Shown here one piece after another: positions 14,651 to 24,600 of a DNA stretch of 32,934 nucleotides. The notes under the pieces are model-generated. The model saw only the letters and a list, made by a program, of their open reading frames with translations. It searched no databases and was not told the origin of the DNA. Each line of letters starts with the position of its first letter. Position 1 is the stretch's first letter. The stretch is from Candidatus Thalassarchaeum sp. Its GTDB lineage: Archaea > Thermoplasmatota > Poseidoniia > Poseidoniales > Thalassarchaeaceae. The DNA is taken from the NCBI GenBank assembly GCA_022451235.1, contig JAKUOA010000013.1:1-32934 (forward strand). The letters run 5' to 3'. Both the position numbers and the translations under genes were made by a program.

Positions 14651-16789
14651 TCAATAGTCCCCTAATGACATCTGCTGTGGCCCAGCATCTCCGAGTATCT
14701 CGCCGGAGTTTTCTTCGGCCGGATCTGCTCCTCTACCGGAGATTTTCGACTCTAGTTCCGACTCGCTCAAAACGGTCACTGAAAGCCTGGTTGCTTTGTC
14801 TAACTTAGATCCTGAGGATTCTCCAGCAACTAAGAAATCCAACTTTCCTGAGACGGATGAAACAACTTTACCACCGGCGGCCTTGATCATCAATGCGATT
14901 TCCTTCCTTGACCTACTCAAACTTCCAGTAATACAGAATGTTTGTCCGGTAAGCGGTCCTTCTGATTCTTGTTTTGCTTCTTCAGTAGTTATTTCAATCA
15001 CTGCGGCTAATCCTTCCACCATCTCCCTACGTTCTGACAGACCTTCTAGGAAGGAGCGAGCAACAGTCTCACCAACTCCTTCCAATGTGACTAATCTAGA
15101 GATTGCAATTTCATGGTCATTTAGCAGATTAAACATAGTCTCAGAATTTCCTAATTCTTCTGCAAATCCGGTCGCTAACTCAGGCCCAATACCCGGTAGG
15201 CCTAGAGCAGAGAGGAAGGCTGAGAGGCTGATTGACCTTGTTGAATCTAATTGGGAAATTATGTTGTTTGCAGATTTCTCGCCCATTCGTTCCAAACTGA
15301 CAATGTCAGAGTGAGTCAACGAGTAAAGGTCTGGTAGAGTGTTGACTAACCCCTCATCGCACAATTGTTCGGCTAATTTCTCGCCTATCCCATCCATCTC
15401 TAGAGCTCGGCACCAATACAGAATTGCTCTTTCTAGTCGAGAAGGACAATTTAGATTGAAGCAACGAATAAACGCGCCATCTTGTTGCAGATTAGTTTCA
15501 CATCTGGGGCATTGCTCTGGAATCAGGACTTCTGCGCGCAGAGGTAATGGGTCGTTGAACGGAGTTCCGTCGGCGTGAAGTCGATTCTCTAAGTCCGAAC
15601 TCTTAGCTTCACCCAAAACTTCGATAATCTTCGGGATTACATCTCCCCGACGAACTATTCTGACTCTATCTCCGATACATATCCCTAACCTTTCAATCTC
15701 GCCGGCATTGTGTAGAGTAGTGTTCTCAACTGTTACTCCTGATACCGTTACTGGTGCTACTCTTGCAACGGGAGTCACCGTGCCGGTCCTTCCAACCTGC
15801 CAATCTACGCCCATGACAACCGTAGAGGCTTCTTCTGGAGGGAATTTCCAGGCCAAAGCCCAACGAGGGTGATGTGCAGTTTGGCCAAGGAGTTCTCTCT
15901 TTGCTAAATCATCCAATTTGATTACTACTCCATCTATCTCCCATTGTGCATTATCGCGATTCTGTGTCCACTGCTTTGTTACCTCAAGAATTGCCTGGGT
16001 TACTTCCTCGTCGTCCTCTCCTTCGACTACTTCATTTCCAGCTGCGGCAATCTGGTTTGATTCGAGCCAGTCGATTGCCTCTGAGTCATTTGTGAAGGCC
16101 GGAGGTGTTGGGCTGTCAGGATGTCGATTTTCGGTACTTGGGAACATTACACCATAGGCATGAAATGCTAAATCGGCTGCATCCCCCTTGCCTGCATCCG
16201 TGGTTTTCTGACGTAAACTTCCAGCGGCGAGGTTTCGGGGATTAGGGGCGATAGAGGCATATTTTTTTCGAAATATATCCAATGGCATTACCACTTCACC
16301 TCGAACGTGAGCATCTCCTTCCCAATCTATTGACTCGGGAATATTTGGTATCCTACGAGCATTGGCAGTAACATCCTCGCCTCGCTCACCATTTCCACGA
16401 GTGGCTGCACGAATCAAACGTCCTCGGCGATATTCTAGAGATAATGCAGAGCCGTCCAATTTTGGTTGGCATACGAAACGACGCCCGTGGGCTGTTGTTT
16501 CTGCGACAAAGTGTGCAACTTCTTCTTCCTCGGTAGCCTTGTCTAGACTTCTCATTGGGAATAGATGATCGACTTTCTCTGAGCCAGGAACTGGATCCGA
16601 ACCGACTTTGGAAAGTTGTGGGTGTTCAGGTGCAAGTTGCTGTAATTCATCAAATAAAGCGTCATACTCGGCATCGGTTATCTCGGGAGAAGCCTCATTG
16701 TAATAGAGGTTGGAATGATGTGCAAGTAGCCTTGCAAGCTCCTCGATGCGGGCGTTGTTCGCCCACTCATCCATAGCCTCCGGAACCAT
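14651..16789 (-). CDS. ligA: NAD+-dependent DNA ligase
   Basis: LigA seals nicks in DNA using NAD+. The whole bacterial architecture is present in 712 residues: domain Ia (NLYYNEASPEITDAEYD), adenylation domain with active-site Lys110 in PKLDG, VRGEVVMPLDIF, NPRNLAAGSLRQ, EIDGVVIKLDD and ALAWKFPPEE, OB fold (VGRTGTVTPVARV), zinc finger (CPRC with CFNLNC; Cx2Cx12Cx4C), helix-hairpin-helix region (LPGIGPELA, LEGVGETVA) and a C-terminal BRCT domain (GQTFCITGSLSRSRKEI). The residue two before the lysine is Gln (QPK) where bacterial enzymes usually have Glu. A tail of about 27 residues after BRCT ends in QMSLGDY, resembling a PCNA-binding box. Archaea normally use ATP-dependent ligases, so the gene was probably acquired from bacteria. 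Confidence 0.97.
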   Translation of the reverse strand: MVPEAMDEWANNARIEELARLLAHHSNLYYNEASPEITDAEYDALFDELQQLAPEHPQLSKVGSDPVPGSEKVDHLFPMRSLDKATEEEEVAHFVAETTAHGRRFVCQPKLDGSALSLEYRRGRLIRAATRGNGERGEDVTANARRIPNIPESIDWEGDAHVRGEVVMPLDIFRKKYASIAPNPRNLAAGSLRQKTTDAGKGDAADLAFHAYGVMFPSTENRHPDSPTPPAFTNDSEAIDWLESNQIAAAGNEVVEGEDDEEVTQAILEVTKQWTQNRDNAQWEIDGVVIKLDDLAKRELLGQTAHHPRWALAWKFPPEEASTVVMGVDWQVGRTGTVTPVARVAPVTVSGVTVENTTLHNAGEIERLGICIGDRVRIVRRGDVIPKIIEVLGEAKSSDLENRLHADGTPFNDPLPLRAEVLIPEQCPRCETNLQQDGAFIRCFNLNCPSRLERAILYWCRALEMDGIGEKLAEQLCDEGLVNTLPDLYSLTHSDIVSLERMGEKSANNIISQLDSTRSISLSAFLSALGLPGIGPELATGFAEELGNSETMFNLLNDHEIAISRLVTLEGVGETVARSFLEGLSERREMVEGLAAVIEITTEEAKQESEGPLTGQTFCITGSLSRSRKEIALMIKAAGGKVVSSVSGKLDFLVAGESSGSKLDKATRLSVTVLSESELESKISGRGADPAEENSGEILGDAGPQQMSLGDY

Positions 16790-16832
16790 GCTGTACGAGG
16801 GGGGGCTGTCCCCTAAAAGGTGCTCTTTTTTT

Positions 16833-16842
16833 CTAATAAAAC
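16833..16842 (-). promoter_or_regulatory. Possible TATA box for ligA
   Basis: On the minus strand the stretch GTTTTATTAG lies about 44-54 bases before the ligA ATG (16789). At normal spacing this gives a transcription start near 16811 and a leader of about 20 bases. A second AT-rich candidate (ATAATTTA, 16846-16853) lies just upstream, so the assignment is uncertain. Confidence 0.3.
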
Positions 16843-16873
16843 TCGTAAATTATGGCTCTCGCATGCAAGAATA

Positions 16874-16951
16874 TGGTGGGCCAGCCAGGATTTGAACCTG
16901 GGTCGCGCGGCCCCCAGCCGCGAAGTATAGGCCAAGCTAACCTACAGGCCC
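16874..16951 (-). tRNA. tRNA-Pro (anticodon GGG), CCA encoded
   Basis: On the minus strand the acceptor GGGCCTG pairs with CTGGCCC (one T-T mismatch at the sixth pair). The anticodon stem CGCGG pairs with CCGCG around loop CTGGGGG (anticodon GGG, codon CCC), and the T arm is CCAGG-TTCAAAT-CCTGG. The discriminator is A and the 3' CCA is encoded at 16874-16876. It lies 53 bases after the RpoN stop on the same strand and may be processed from the ribosomal-protein transcript; I see no strong TATA box of its own. Confidence 0.92.
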
Positions 16952-17004
16952 CTTGTGTGATTCTCTCGTGAGGAGTTTCTCCCAAAGCCTTGACGGATGA
17001 AAAA

Positions 17005-17211
17005 TCAATCCTGTCGAGCGATGCTGAAGGGTGCTATCTCATCGATTAATTCGATGTGGCCAACGTACATTCTTCGGCAACAATATTTGTCTAACCCGAG
17101 ATCGTCAAGTACCGCCCCTGCATCTTCTCCCTCTTGGGTTCTTTGTTTGAACTGCTCATACACATGAGCTACGACTTTTCCGCAGCTCCAACAACGTACT
17201 GGAATTAACAT
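17005..17211 (-). CDS. rpoN: DNA-directed RNA polymerase subunit N (Rpb10 homologue)
   Basis: RpoN is a small zinc-binding subunit of archaeal RNA polymerase, equivalent to eukaryotic Rpb10, that helps assemble the Rpo3-Rpo11 platform. The zinc ligands are visible as VRCWSCGK near the N-terminus and YCCRRM in the second half, as in the family. At 68 residues it has the normal length. The ATG at 17211 is preceded by AGGTGA (17218-17223) at 6-base spacing, overlapping the S9 stop codon. The order L18e-L13-S9-RpoN is a classic archaeal operon order. Confidence 0.97.
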   Translation of the reverse strand: MLIPVRCWSCGKVVAHVYEQFKQRTQEGEDAGAVLDDLGLDKYCCRRMYVGHIELIDEIAPFSIARQD

Positions 17212-17217
17212 CTTTCA

Positions 17218-17655
17218 TCACCTATACGACTTCTGCCACTTCTTGCGAGCACCTCGCCCCATTTGGTGCTTCGGCTCCTTGCGTCTTGGATCGTTAACAA
17301 GTAGGCTACGGTCGAATCTTAGGTACTCATCGCGGAGTTCCTCATCAATTCCCTCAGCCCCACCGTTGTAGTGAACTAGTCCGCGAGCAATTGCGGTTCG
17401 GATAGCATCAACTTGACCCATCTGTCCACCACCTTCTACGCTGACAGAAATGTCAACGTCCTGGAGACGTTTCATCGCCTCAGCAATCTGAACAGGCTCC
17501 AGAGCTTTGCGGCGTGCAAGAGCGGGTTCCATGATGTGGATTGGCTTGTGGTTTACACGAACTCGTCCCGCGCCTTTACGGACTGTTGCTCGGGCTATTG
17601 CGGTCTTTCTCTTTCCACTAGTTTCGACCGTTTCCTTCTTCTTTTTCTTAGCCAT
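17218..17655 (-). CDS. rps9: Small ribosomal subunit protein uS9
   Basis: uS9 is part of the 30S head, and its C-terminal tail reaches toward P-site tRNA. Family blocks are [42 protein letters not shown], and the basic tail ending in KSYR. The N-terminus carries a Lys-rich stretch. At 145 residues the length is typical of archaeal S9. I chose ATG at 17655, which overlaps the L13 stop by one base (TGATG) and has an excellent Shine-Dalgarno GGAGGTGA six bases upstream; the GTG at 17658 adds only one residue. It is translated as part of the ribosomal operon. Confidence 0.97.
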   Translation of the reverse strand: MAKKKKKETVETSGKRKTAIARATVRKGAGRVRVNHKPIHIMEPALARRKALEPVQIAEAMKRLQDVDISVSVEGGGQMGQVDAIRTAIARGLVHYNGGAEGIDEELRDEYLRFDRSLLVNDPRRKEPKHQMGRGARKKWQKSYR

Positions 17656-18143
17656 CACTGCTCACCTCCCCAACGGGCGCTATCGATACCTAGATGTTCA
17701 CTAATTTGACCGAGGCGAACAAACTTTTGCGGTAAATCCCGGTCAAAGGAGCTGGAATCGCCCCAAGCATGACCATCTGGTAAATCATCACCAGATAGGT
17801 TTGCCGGAGTGCCAATCATCACTCGTAGATCGCGTACGGCATTGCGGCCAGTACTATTCTTCTGGTATGGCAACATACCTCGGACGGTTCTCTTGAGAAT
17901 CTGATCCGGCATGCGTGGGAAGAAAGGCCCCTTTCTAGGGTGGTTCAACTTGTACTTGTGATCGTATTTGGCAAAGACTGCTGTCTTTGGCCCGGTAACG
18001 ATAGCTTTCTCGGCATTCACGATAATCACGCGCTTCTGATTGCCCGCTTTGCGAGCTGTCAGTAATTCGCTAGCCACATGGCTAGCAAGGCGTCCGAGAA
18101 CCTTGTTGGATGCGTCGAAGACGAGGGTGCTTGCTTCAGCCAA
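17655..18143 (-). CDS. rpl13: Large ribosomal subunit protein uL13
   Basis: uL13 is an early-assembling 50S protein. The sequence shows [34 protein letters not shown] and [18 protein letters not shown], all typical of the archaeal/eukaryal L13 family. The length of 162 residues is close to normal. The start is a TTG at 18143: it lies four bases after GGGGGTGAGG and overlaps the L18e reading frame by 8 bases, and no ATG fits the N-terminus. The 3' end overlaps the S9 start by one base. Confidence 0.97.
   Translation of the reverse strand: MAEASTLVFDASNKVLGRLASHVASELLTARKAGNQKRVIIVNAEKAIVTGPKTAVFAKYDHKYKLNHPRKGPFFPRMPDQILKRTVRGMLPYQKNSTGRNAVRDLRVMIGTPANLSGDDLPDGHAWGDSSSFDRDLPQKFVRLGQISEHLGIDSARWGGEQ
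17662..17669 (-). promoter_or_regulatory. Shine-Dalgarno site of rps9
   Basis: GGAGGTGA on the minus strand is a full match to the 16S 3'-end complement and lies six bases before the rps9 ATG, inside the end of rpl13. It decides the S9 start. Confidence 0.8.
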
Positions 18144-18501
18144 GTATCCTCACCCCCTTTCCATCTGGGTTCTCGTTCATCAATTCGCGGATCGTGAGGA
18201 CACGTCCGCCTGCTGCTTCAATCTTTGAGCGGGCACCGATGCTAACACTGTAGGCGGCGACGCTCGGCTTACCGGCCACGTCGCCACTGCCAAGAAGCTT
18301 GCCAGGAACGAGGACTACATCCTCTTCGGCAGCGTATCGGCTCAGGCGGCTCAGGTTCGGTTCAGCCCAATTGCTTCGGCTCTTTTCGAGCCTAAGAGCG
18401 ACGTCTCGCCATAGTGCAGAACCGGTTGACCTGCTCTGGTCCTTGAGATCGCCGATTAGGGCGATTAGGGCCTGGTTGGTCTTTCTCATGTTCTTACTCA
18501 T
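18136..18501 (-). CDS. rpl18e: Large ribosomal subunit protein eL18 (L18e)
   Basis: L18e is an archaeal/eukaryal 50S protein. Visible blocks are MRKTNQALIALIGDLKDQSR, SALWRDVALRLEKSRSNWAE, VVLVPGKLLGSGDV, and the C-terminal SKIEAAGGRVLTIRELMNEN. I chose ATG at 18501 (121 residues, the usual length), which is preceded by GAGGGAG (18506-18512); the upstream in-frame start at 18546 adds 15 residues not expected in the family. It is the first gene of the string L18e-L13-S9-RpoN. Confidence 0.96.
   Translation of the reverse strand: MSKNMRKTNQALIALIGDLKDQSRSTGSALWRDVALRLEKSRSNWAEPNLSRLSRYAAEEDVVLVPGKLLGSGDVAGKPSVAAYSVSIGARSKIEAAGGRVLTIRELMNENPDGKGVRILG
18148..18157 (-). promoter_or_regulatory. 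Shine-Dalgarno site of rpl13
   Basis: GGGGGTGAGG on the minus strand ends four bases before the TTG at 18143, inside the end of rpl18e. It is the main reason for accepting a TTG start for L13. Confidence 0.65.
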
Positions 18502-18548
18502 ATGACTCCCTCGACGTATGCTTGGGTAGCGCGCCCACCTGACCACCT

Positions 18549-18557
18549 GTTATGAAT
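18549..18557 (-). promoter_or_regulatory. Possible TATA box of the L18e operon
   Basis: On the minus strand TTCATAACA lies about 48-56 bases before the L18e ATG, which would give a leader of roughly 25 bases containing the Shine-Dalgarno site. A nested inverted repeat (18559-18592) lies just upstream of it. Confidence 0.35.
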
Positions 18558-18558
18558 G

Positions 18559-18592
18559 CTGCGGGTTGCCCCTACGGGGCATCGACTCGCAG
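18559..18592. repeat. Nested inverted repeat upstream of the L18e operon
   Basis: An inner perfect stem TGCCCC-TAC-GGGGCA (18567-18581) sits inside an outer pair CTGCG (18559-18563) and CGCAG (18588-18592). It lies between the stop of the giant surface-protein gene and the ribosomal operon, and could be part of a transcription end or an upstream control element. Confidence 0.6.
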
Positions 18593-18650
18593 TACATCGA
18601 GAAGAGGATAGGGCGGGCTTTACACGCCCCTTTTCCTCAACTCTATGTAA

Positions 18651-21600
18651 TCATATTCGGAATCCGCTATCGTCCTCTGAACCATCATCGATTCCTGCGA
18701 TTCTCTCCTGGCCTTCTGAGTCTACGAATGAACCCGCTTTCACAACCGAGCCATATAGGCCGGATTCATTGACTGTGGTTCGGTTAAGCATTCCATCACC
18801 AAGAGAGGCACTGATGTGGTTGATAATCGACTGCAATGCATTGATTGCTCTGTCTCGCTGATCCGCGCCTATCTCATGGTCGGAATATCTGGCTTCTTCA
18901 AAGAGCGAGAAGAAGACGTCCAAATCCTCAGGAGGTGCGATGCCTGCTAACATTCCTGTTACCGCATCCTCGAATTCTCTGGTTGTTTCGTAGACCTTCT
19001 TCATCGCGCCTCTACTGCGGAAGAATCTCACCAACTCCTTGTAACAATTGAAAATCGTATCAATGTACTCATTGGATGCCTTTAGAGACATTAGGGAGTC
19101 TGTTAGAATACCGCGCAGAATCTCGATTCTGCGGCGCTCTACGTAGTTCCGATACATGATTGCCCCCACCAAGACTGCGAAGGCTAATGCAATTCCAATA
19201 ATCGTAAGCACTTGGAATGTGAAGAAGCTCGCTTCTGCCTTGGTTACGGGCTCTCCTAGGTAAATCGCTGGAGTATTATTGAGGAACTCTTCTTCAAATT
19301 CGTGAGAACCCTTGAAGTGAATAGTCACTTGCCATTCTCCTTCAGATATACAATATCCTCCTTGATCACAGTCCAATTCTCCAGGAACGTTGACACCTGA
19401 GTAAGGGAAGCTAAACGAAGCAACTCCCAACTCATTAGTAGTCGCGAAAACTACGTTGTGAGGAATCCACTCGCCTTCTTCTGCATTCCAAAATTGGTAG
19501 GTGAAAATCACGGTTTGAGATTCTACAGATAGGTCTAATCGGTCTCGTAGAATCGCCACTGAACCATTGATGTAATCTCCCTCTTGGTAACCATCTGGGT
19601 TTGACCAGTGGTCCTTCAGCAAGATGTCTACACGACTTCGAACAAGCACTTCTATATCGATGAATGAACCATTCACTACAGGTGTTGTCTCAGCCCTACA
19701 ACCACCTGGTAATTCCTTATTTGGTTCATAGGCTATTCTTACGATTCTGAAACCTTCCATCTTGTCTGAAGTAGGTTCAACACCGCGTCGACTCGGATTA
19801 TCATCCGGGTCGCCGCTAAACCACTCAATTTCACCGGTCCCATCCTGTGTTATGGACGTAGCAATCGGTCGAGTATTCACCTCTGGATCCAAGTAAATAT
19901 TCAGACACTTGCCTCCAATCGGATTGCCATTTGTTTGAGTCAACCTTGCATCCAAGTGGAAGGATTCCTTTAGGTAAAGAACAGGGAATACAGAACCATT
20001 CTGGAATGTGTATGAATCAATATCATTTCGGAATGGCCCGATCTCTTGCACAGCCAGGGTTGAATTAGAGAATACTGGGAACAAGCGTGTTGTGCTAGCA
20101 TTGTGGTATCGATAGCGATCGTTGTTCTCGTAAGAATTGAATTCGACCTTGACAAGAGCTTGCCCTGCCTGTACATCTGTAAGTGGGCAGGTTATCTCGT
20201 AGAATCCATTAGCATCGCTCGTGCCAGGCAGACAACCAACTACCCCAGTTTCTGAACCAACCATTTCGTAGGTGACTCTGATTGCTCTATTCGATAGATT
20301 GGTTCCTAATTCATCAATCAACTGTCCAGTTACCACCATCGGCTTCTCGATAGGTTGACCAGTCGTTGGATCAATCTCGGAGGTGTAAACAATCTGATCG
20401 TCAACATTGAGAGTTGTGTATCCTATCAAACTAAATCCATCCACTTGGAACTGCATAACTCTTCGATAGTGGTCGCTGTTCACTACTTGCACACATGGGT
20501 CCCATGCTCCAGATGTACTGAGTGCTTCAGCGTCTAGCGGCCCACATCCCTCGTGAGGTAAGTTCTCCTCAAATCGTAGAATCACGTTAACAGGCCCAAA
20601 TCCATCTGGAAGGAAGGATTGTGGGTCATCGCGGAGTAATTGTGGGTCTAAGACCATCTCATGATGGATGGTGCCAGCGTTCGGACATTGGGTATCTACA
20701 ATCTGGCGGTGGGTGCGGTCTTCAAAGTCCGTACCTTCCATTATTATCAGAATCTCGCCACCATTTGCTCCACAACCATCCAATGCTTGACCTGAATCCT
20801 TGATGACTGCAGTACGGTTGTCATCGGTCACCTGTGCAGTGAATTCCCAAATATCTCCTGTAGAACGAATATTTGGGGTCGTATCTTGCAGTGTGATATA
20901 CGTTCGCGAAACTACCCAAAGGTCCATCGTACCCGATGTTCCTTGGTGTCGAGGATCCCCGGGGTATGTGTAGTCCAAGGTGAAGTTACCTAATTCGTGG
21001 TCTTCCTCTATTGTCAGGTTAACACTGAACCAACCGGTACTATCTGTCTCTGCGATTCCGTTGGTGCCATCAGCCTCCCAGACGTAATTTACCTGAGCGT
21101 TCTTCAGTGGTTGGAGAGAATTATCCAGCAACTGAACATCTATGCTACGATTCTGGCCACGATATAGACGTGGCTGGATTAATTCCTTGAATTCACTGGT
21201 ACCAATAACCGAGACATTGAGATATGCTCCAGTTGGAGCAAGCACGTTACTCTGATTTCCAGTAAAGTAGAAATTTGAGTTGGTGAAGTCGGCTCGAATA
21301 CCATAGAATCCGGCAGCATATTGAGAGTACCATGTCCAATTGTAATCGAAGGTTGCCACACCATTGATCATCTGAGGTGCTCTGGCGAATCCTGTTTCTT
21401 GCGAACCAGCAAAAATTCCATTCCTATCTAGGTCGACTTGCAGAGTCATAGGATCGTGCGGCCATGGAACCATGGTTCTATTCCACACACTACCAATGAC
21501 TCGTAACTCCTCGCCCGTGAACATTTCAGGAATGATTTCACAGCGTATTGCACTGTCTGGATCTGTTGGCTCAACAGGACCACAAGGAGGTGCATTGAAG

Positions 21601-24600
21601 TCCCCGCCATTTTGCATCGCGATTCTCCAATGAGTACCGTTGGAGGAAAGGAATGGCCGTAGTCTAGCACTTTCACCAGTTAGACCTTCAGGAGTTCCGT
21701 CCCAAGACATCGCGTATGGCTTACCAAGACTGACATCGGCATAATTCAATCCAGCAGCATCAAGGCTTGGTTGGTGGAAAAGAGCTCTCCAAGCCCCGAA
21801 TGAAGAGCCGGTAAACTGGGTTGCATCCCAGAAGAAGACTGGTCTAACAGAAGAGACGTACATATCAGCTTCAATGTACATCCTGTGCATGGAGCGAATG
21901 GTGAATGCCTCAGTCTCTGCACCCTCAAGATAAGGGAATGGCAATTCATCGCCTAAATCCGGTCTGGCATAGCCAATCAATGAGTAATCACCAATTGGTA
22001 AGCTAGTATTGGTGTAATCATAACGTCCTAAAACATAGTGATTCTTTGCGTTATCATCCCAGATTATTTCCTCGTATCCTCCTTGTGGAATTCCAACGCC
22101 ATTATCCATTGTTGAATTCCATTGAACTTGCTTCCATTGTCCTTGAGCCCCGGCGGTTTGTACGAAGGTCAATGATGCCCAGCCGCCCGAATCCGCGCGA
22201 TATCCATATCCATATCCATCAAATATCGTAGGGTGTGTATAGTTCCCAAATGGACCACCGTGGACACGGAAGGAAATCGGTGCATGAGTAATTCTGTTGT
22301 CGAATATACCACGGTCCCAATCTGCTTCGTAGTGGACCTTATAATCAACGAAGAGAGGTTGTTCGTCACTTCGGAAATACGTCCAAGAGACATAATCAAT
22401 AGTGGTGTTTGCTCTGATTTCTACAGGTATTGGTTCGGTTTGAGAGCTGTCGTGGTAGAACATCTCAGTAACCTCTGCATAGACATTGTAGGTTGTATTT
22501 GGGCCTACAATTAGGTCCTCAGGCAATAGGAATTGCCCCACCACGAAGGCCCCAGCAGCGTCTGTCAATACGTCTACTGTTTCAAGGGCGAGAGTCCCAT
22601 TTCGCGCCCATTCAATTGTTATCTGGACTGGTAGGTCGGGAGCTGGTTCGAAAACACCTGTATCTGGATCTAACCAATTCACTGTACCTTTGAATATCGC
22701 TGGATTAACCGCATCTAACCAAAGCACGTTACTGGAATTCATGGTGATTCGGGTTGGAACCTTGTCGTCCTCGTCTAGGACTCCATCATTATCATGGTCC
22801 CAATCTGATGTTCCAGAGTGATCCTCTTCTACTTGGTCCCAATCTCTGTCTGGTCGCTCGTCGGTGTCGTCGTCCTCGTCAATTGCATCCGGGCCGGTGA
22901 ATGGATCAGTTGGATTGGCGATTCCTGTTCCATTACCATAATCGTCGTGATCCCAGGGGTTTGTTGATGGTTGATCAAATCGAGATGGCCACAGCATGAT
23001 TTCGTCCTTATCTAACATCCCATCCGAGTCGTCGTCGAGGTCAACGTCGTCTCGAAGACCGTCATTATCGTGATCCCAAGGGGAGATGAATGGAGTGGCT
23101 GAATTTAATTCAAGAGTATTGACTATTCCATCAGCATCCCAATCGTCATCAGCCCAATCTAGAACCCCATCGTTATCGTGATCCCAGACGCTCTGTTCCT
23201 CACCGGTGAAACATAGAGTTTCTTGCACTTCATCAAGTACGCCGTTATTGTCATCGTCGGGGTCTTCACCGTCTGGTACTCCGTCGTTATCGTTGTCAAC
23301 GTCGTAGTAGATTGGGAATAGTAATCCTTGACCCAATACACCTTGGTCCCAAACAGATTGATACCAGCCATCATTGTCTGGATCTGTATCGGTTCCATCG
23401 TCATCTTGGTCGACACAATTTGAACCGATGAAGAAATTACCTGGTTCTGTTCCACTATCGTCATCTAAGTCATCGTTACTATCGAGTTCGAAATAATCCC
23501 AGATACCGTCGTTATCATCATCTATATCCCAATGGTCGTATACACCGTCGAAGTCATCATCTAAATCAGCGGTATCATTTACCATACATGATGGATTCAT
23601 ATTACCAGGAATTGGAGCCCCGCAGTCGTCATCTGGGTCTACGTCGTTATCAAGTAAATCCGCAACTTCATCGGGGAACATGTTAGCGTTTTGGTCGGAA
23701 GTCCATTGGAAGAATCCGTAAGTTATCCCGATCCAAGCCGTGAATAAATCACGATTGTTTTTCATCTGGTCGTAGGTTACTGCGGCCGTAGGGTCGGGAG
23801 TATCGGTTGTGAAATCAAAGTGGAAACAGTTCGAGTCACAGCTCGGTGCTGGGCTATTATCTGGTGCGTCTGTTCCATCGTATGGGCCATCATCATATTC
23901 AGGATCCGGCCGAGTTGAGTAAGGTACGGTGAAGATAATTTGACCTGTTTGAGATGCCTGATTAATTGGCCATCCGTAAAGGAAGGACAAAGGAAGTCCA
24001 CAGGCTATTGGTTGGAATCCAAGTTGGTAATACATGTAGAAGATTGAAAGATCGCATTCACCATCATCAGTGCTTCCACCAAACTGAGGATTATTAACAT
24101 CTAATCTGCCATCTGAACCTTCGTCTTGATCCCACCAGTCGGGCATTCCATCTGCGTCCATATCTACGTCTATACCATTAATTAGAGAATCTCCATCCAT
24201 ATCAATATCAAAGTAATTATTCCCATTCCAAGGACTCCACTTCATCATAACAAACCAGTACATTTCAGGGACTACTCCATTTGAGACCATTTCAGGGACT
24301 TCAGTATCTGTTGTTTCCTCGTACCCATTGTACGGAAGAATAAATCCATGTTCTTCGGCGAAAAACGGGCTGAAATGCCAAAATTGATCCCATCTTAAGG
24401 GTTGAAGCATGGTGTAGGTAGTGCTGTCATCACTACCATCGATTATATCGCCATCTCCGTGAGAGTAGCCATTTGAGGTAGAGAATTGGTCTGAGTTGTC
24501 GTTGTCGACTATTCCACAATTTCCATCATCGGGGTCATAGAGATCTGGTATGCCATCGTTATCGTCATCCCAATCCTCGTCATTTGGTAGGCCGTCGCCA

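Noticed and set aside
14796-15314. 172-codon plus-strand frame inside ligA
   Set aside because: It is the antisense of the BRCT and helix-hairpin-helix coding region; the translation is Ser/Pro-rich shadow sequence.
18615-18650. Rho-independent-like terminator on the plus strand (GGGCG/CGCCC plus TTTT)
   Set aside because: No plus-strand gene ends near here, so it has nothing to terminate.
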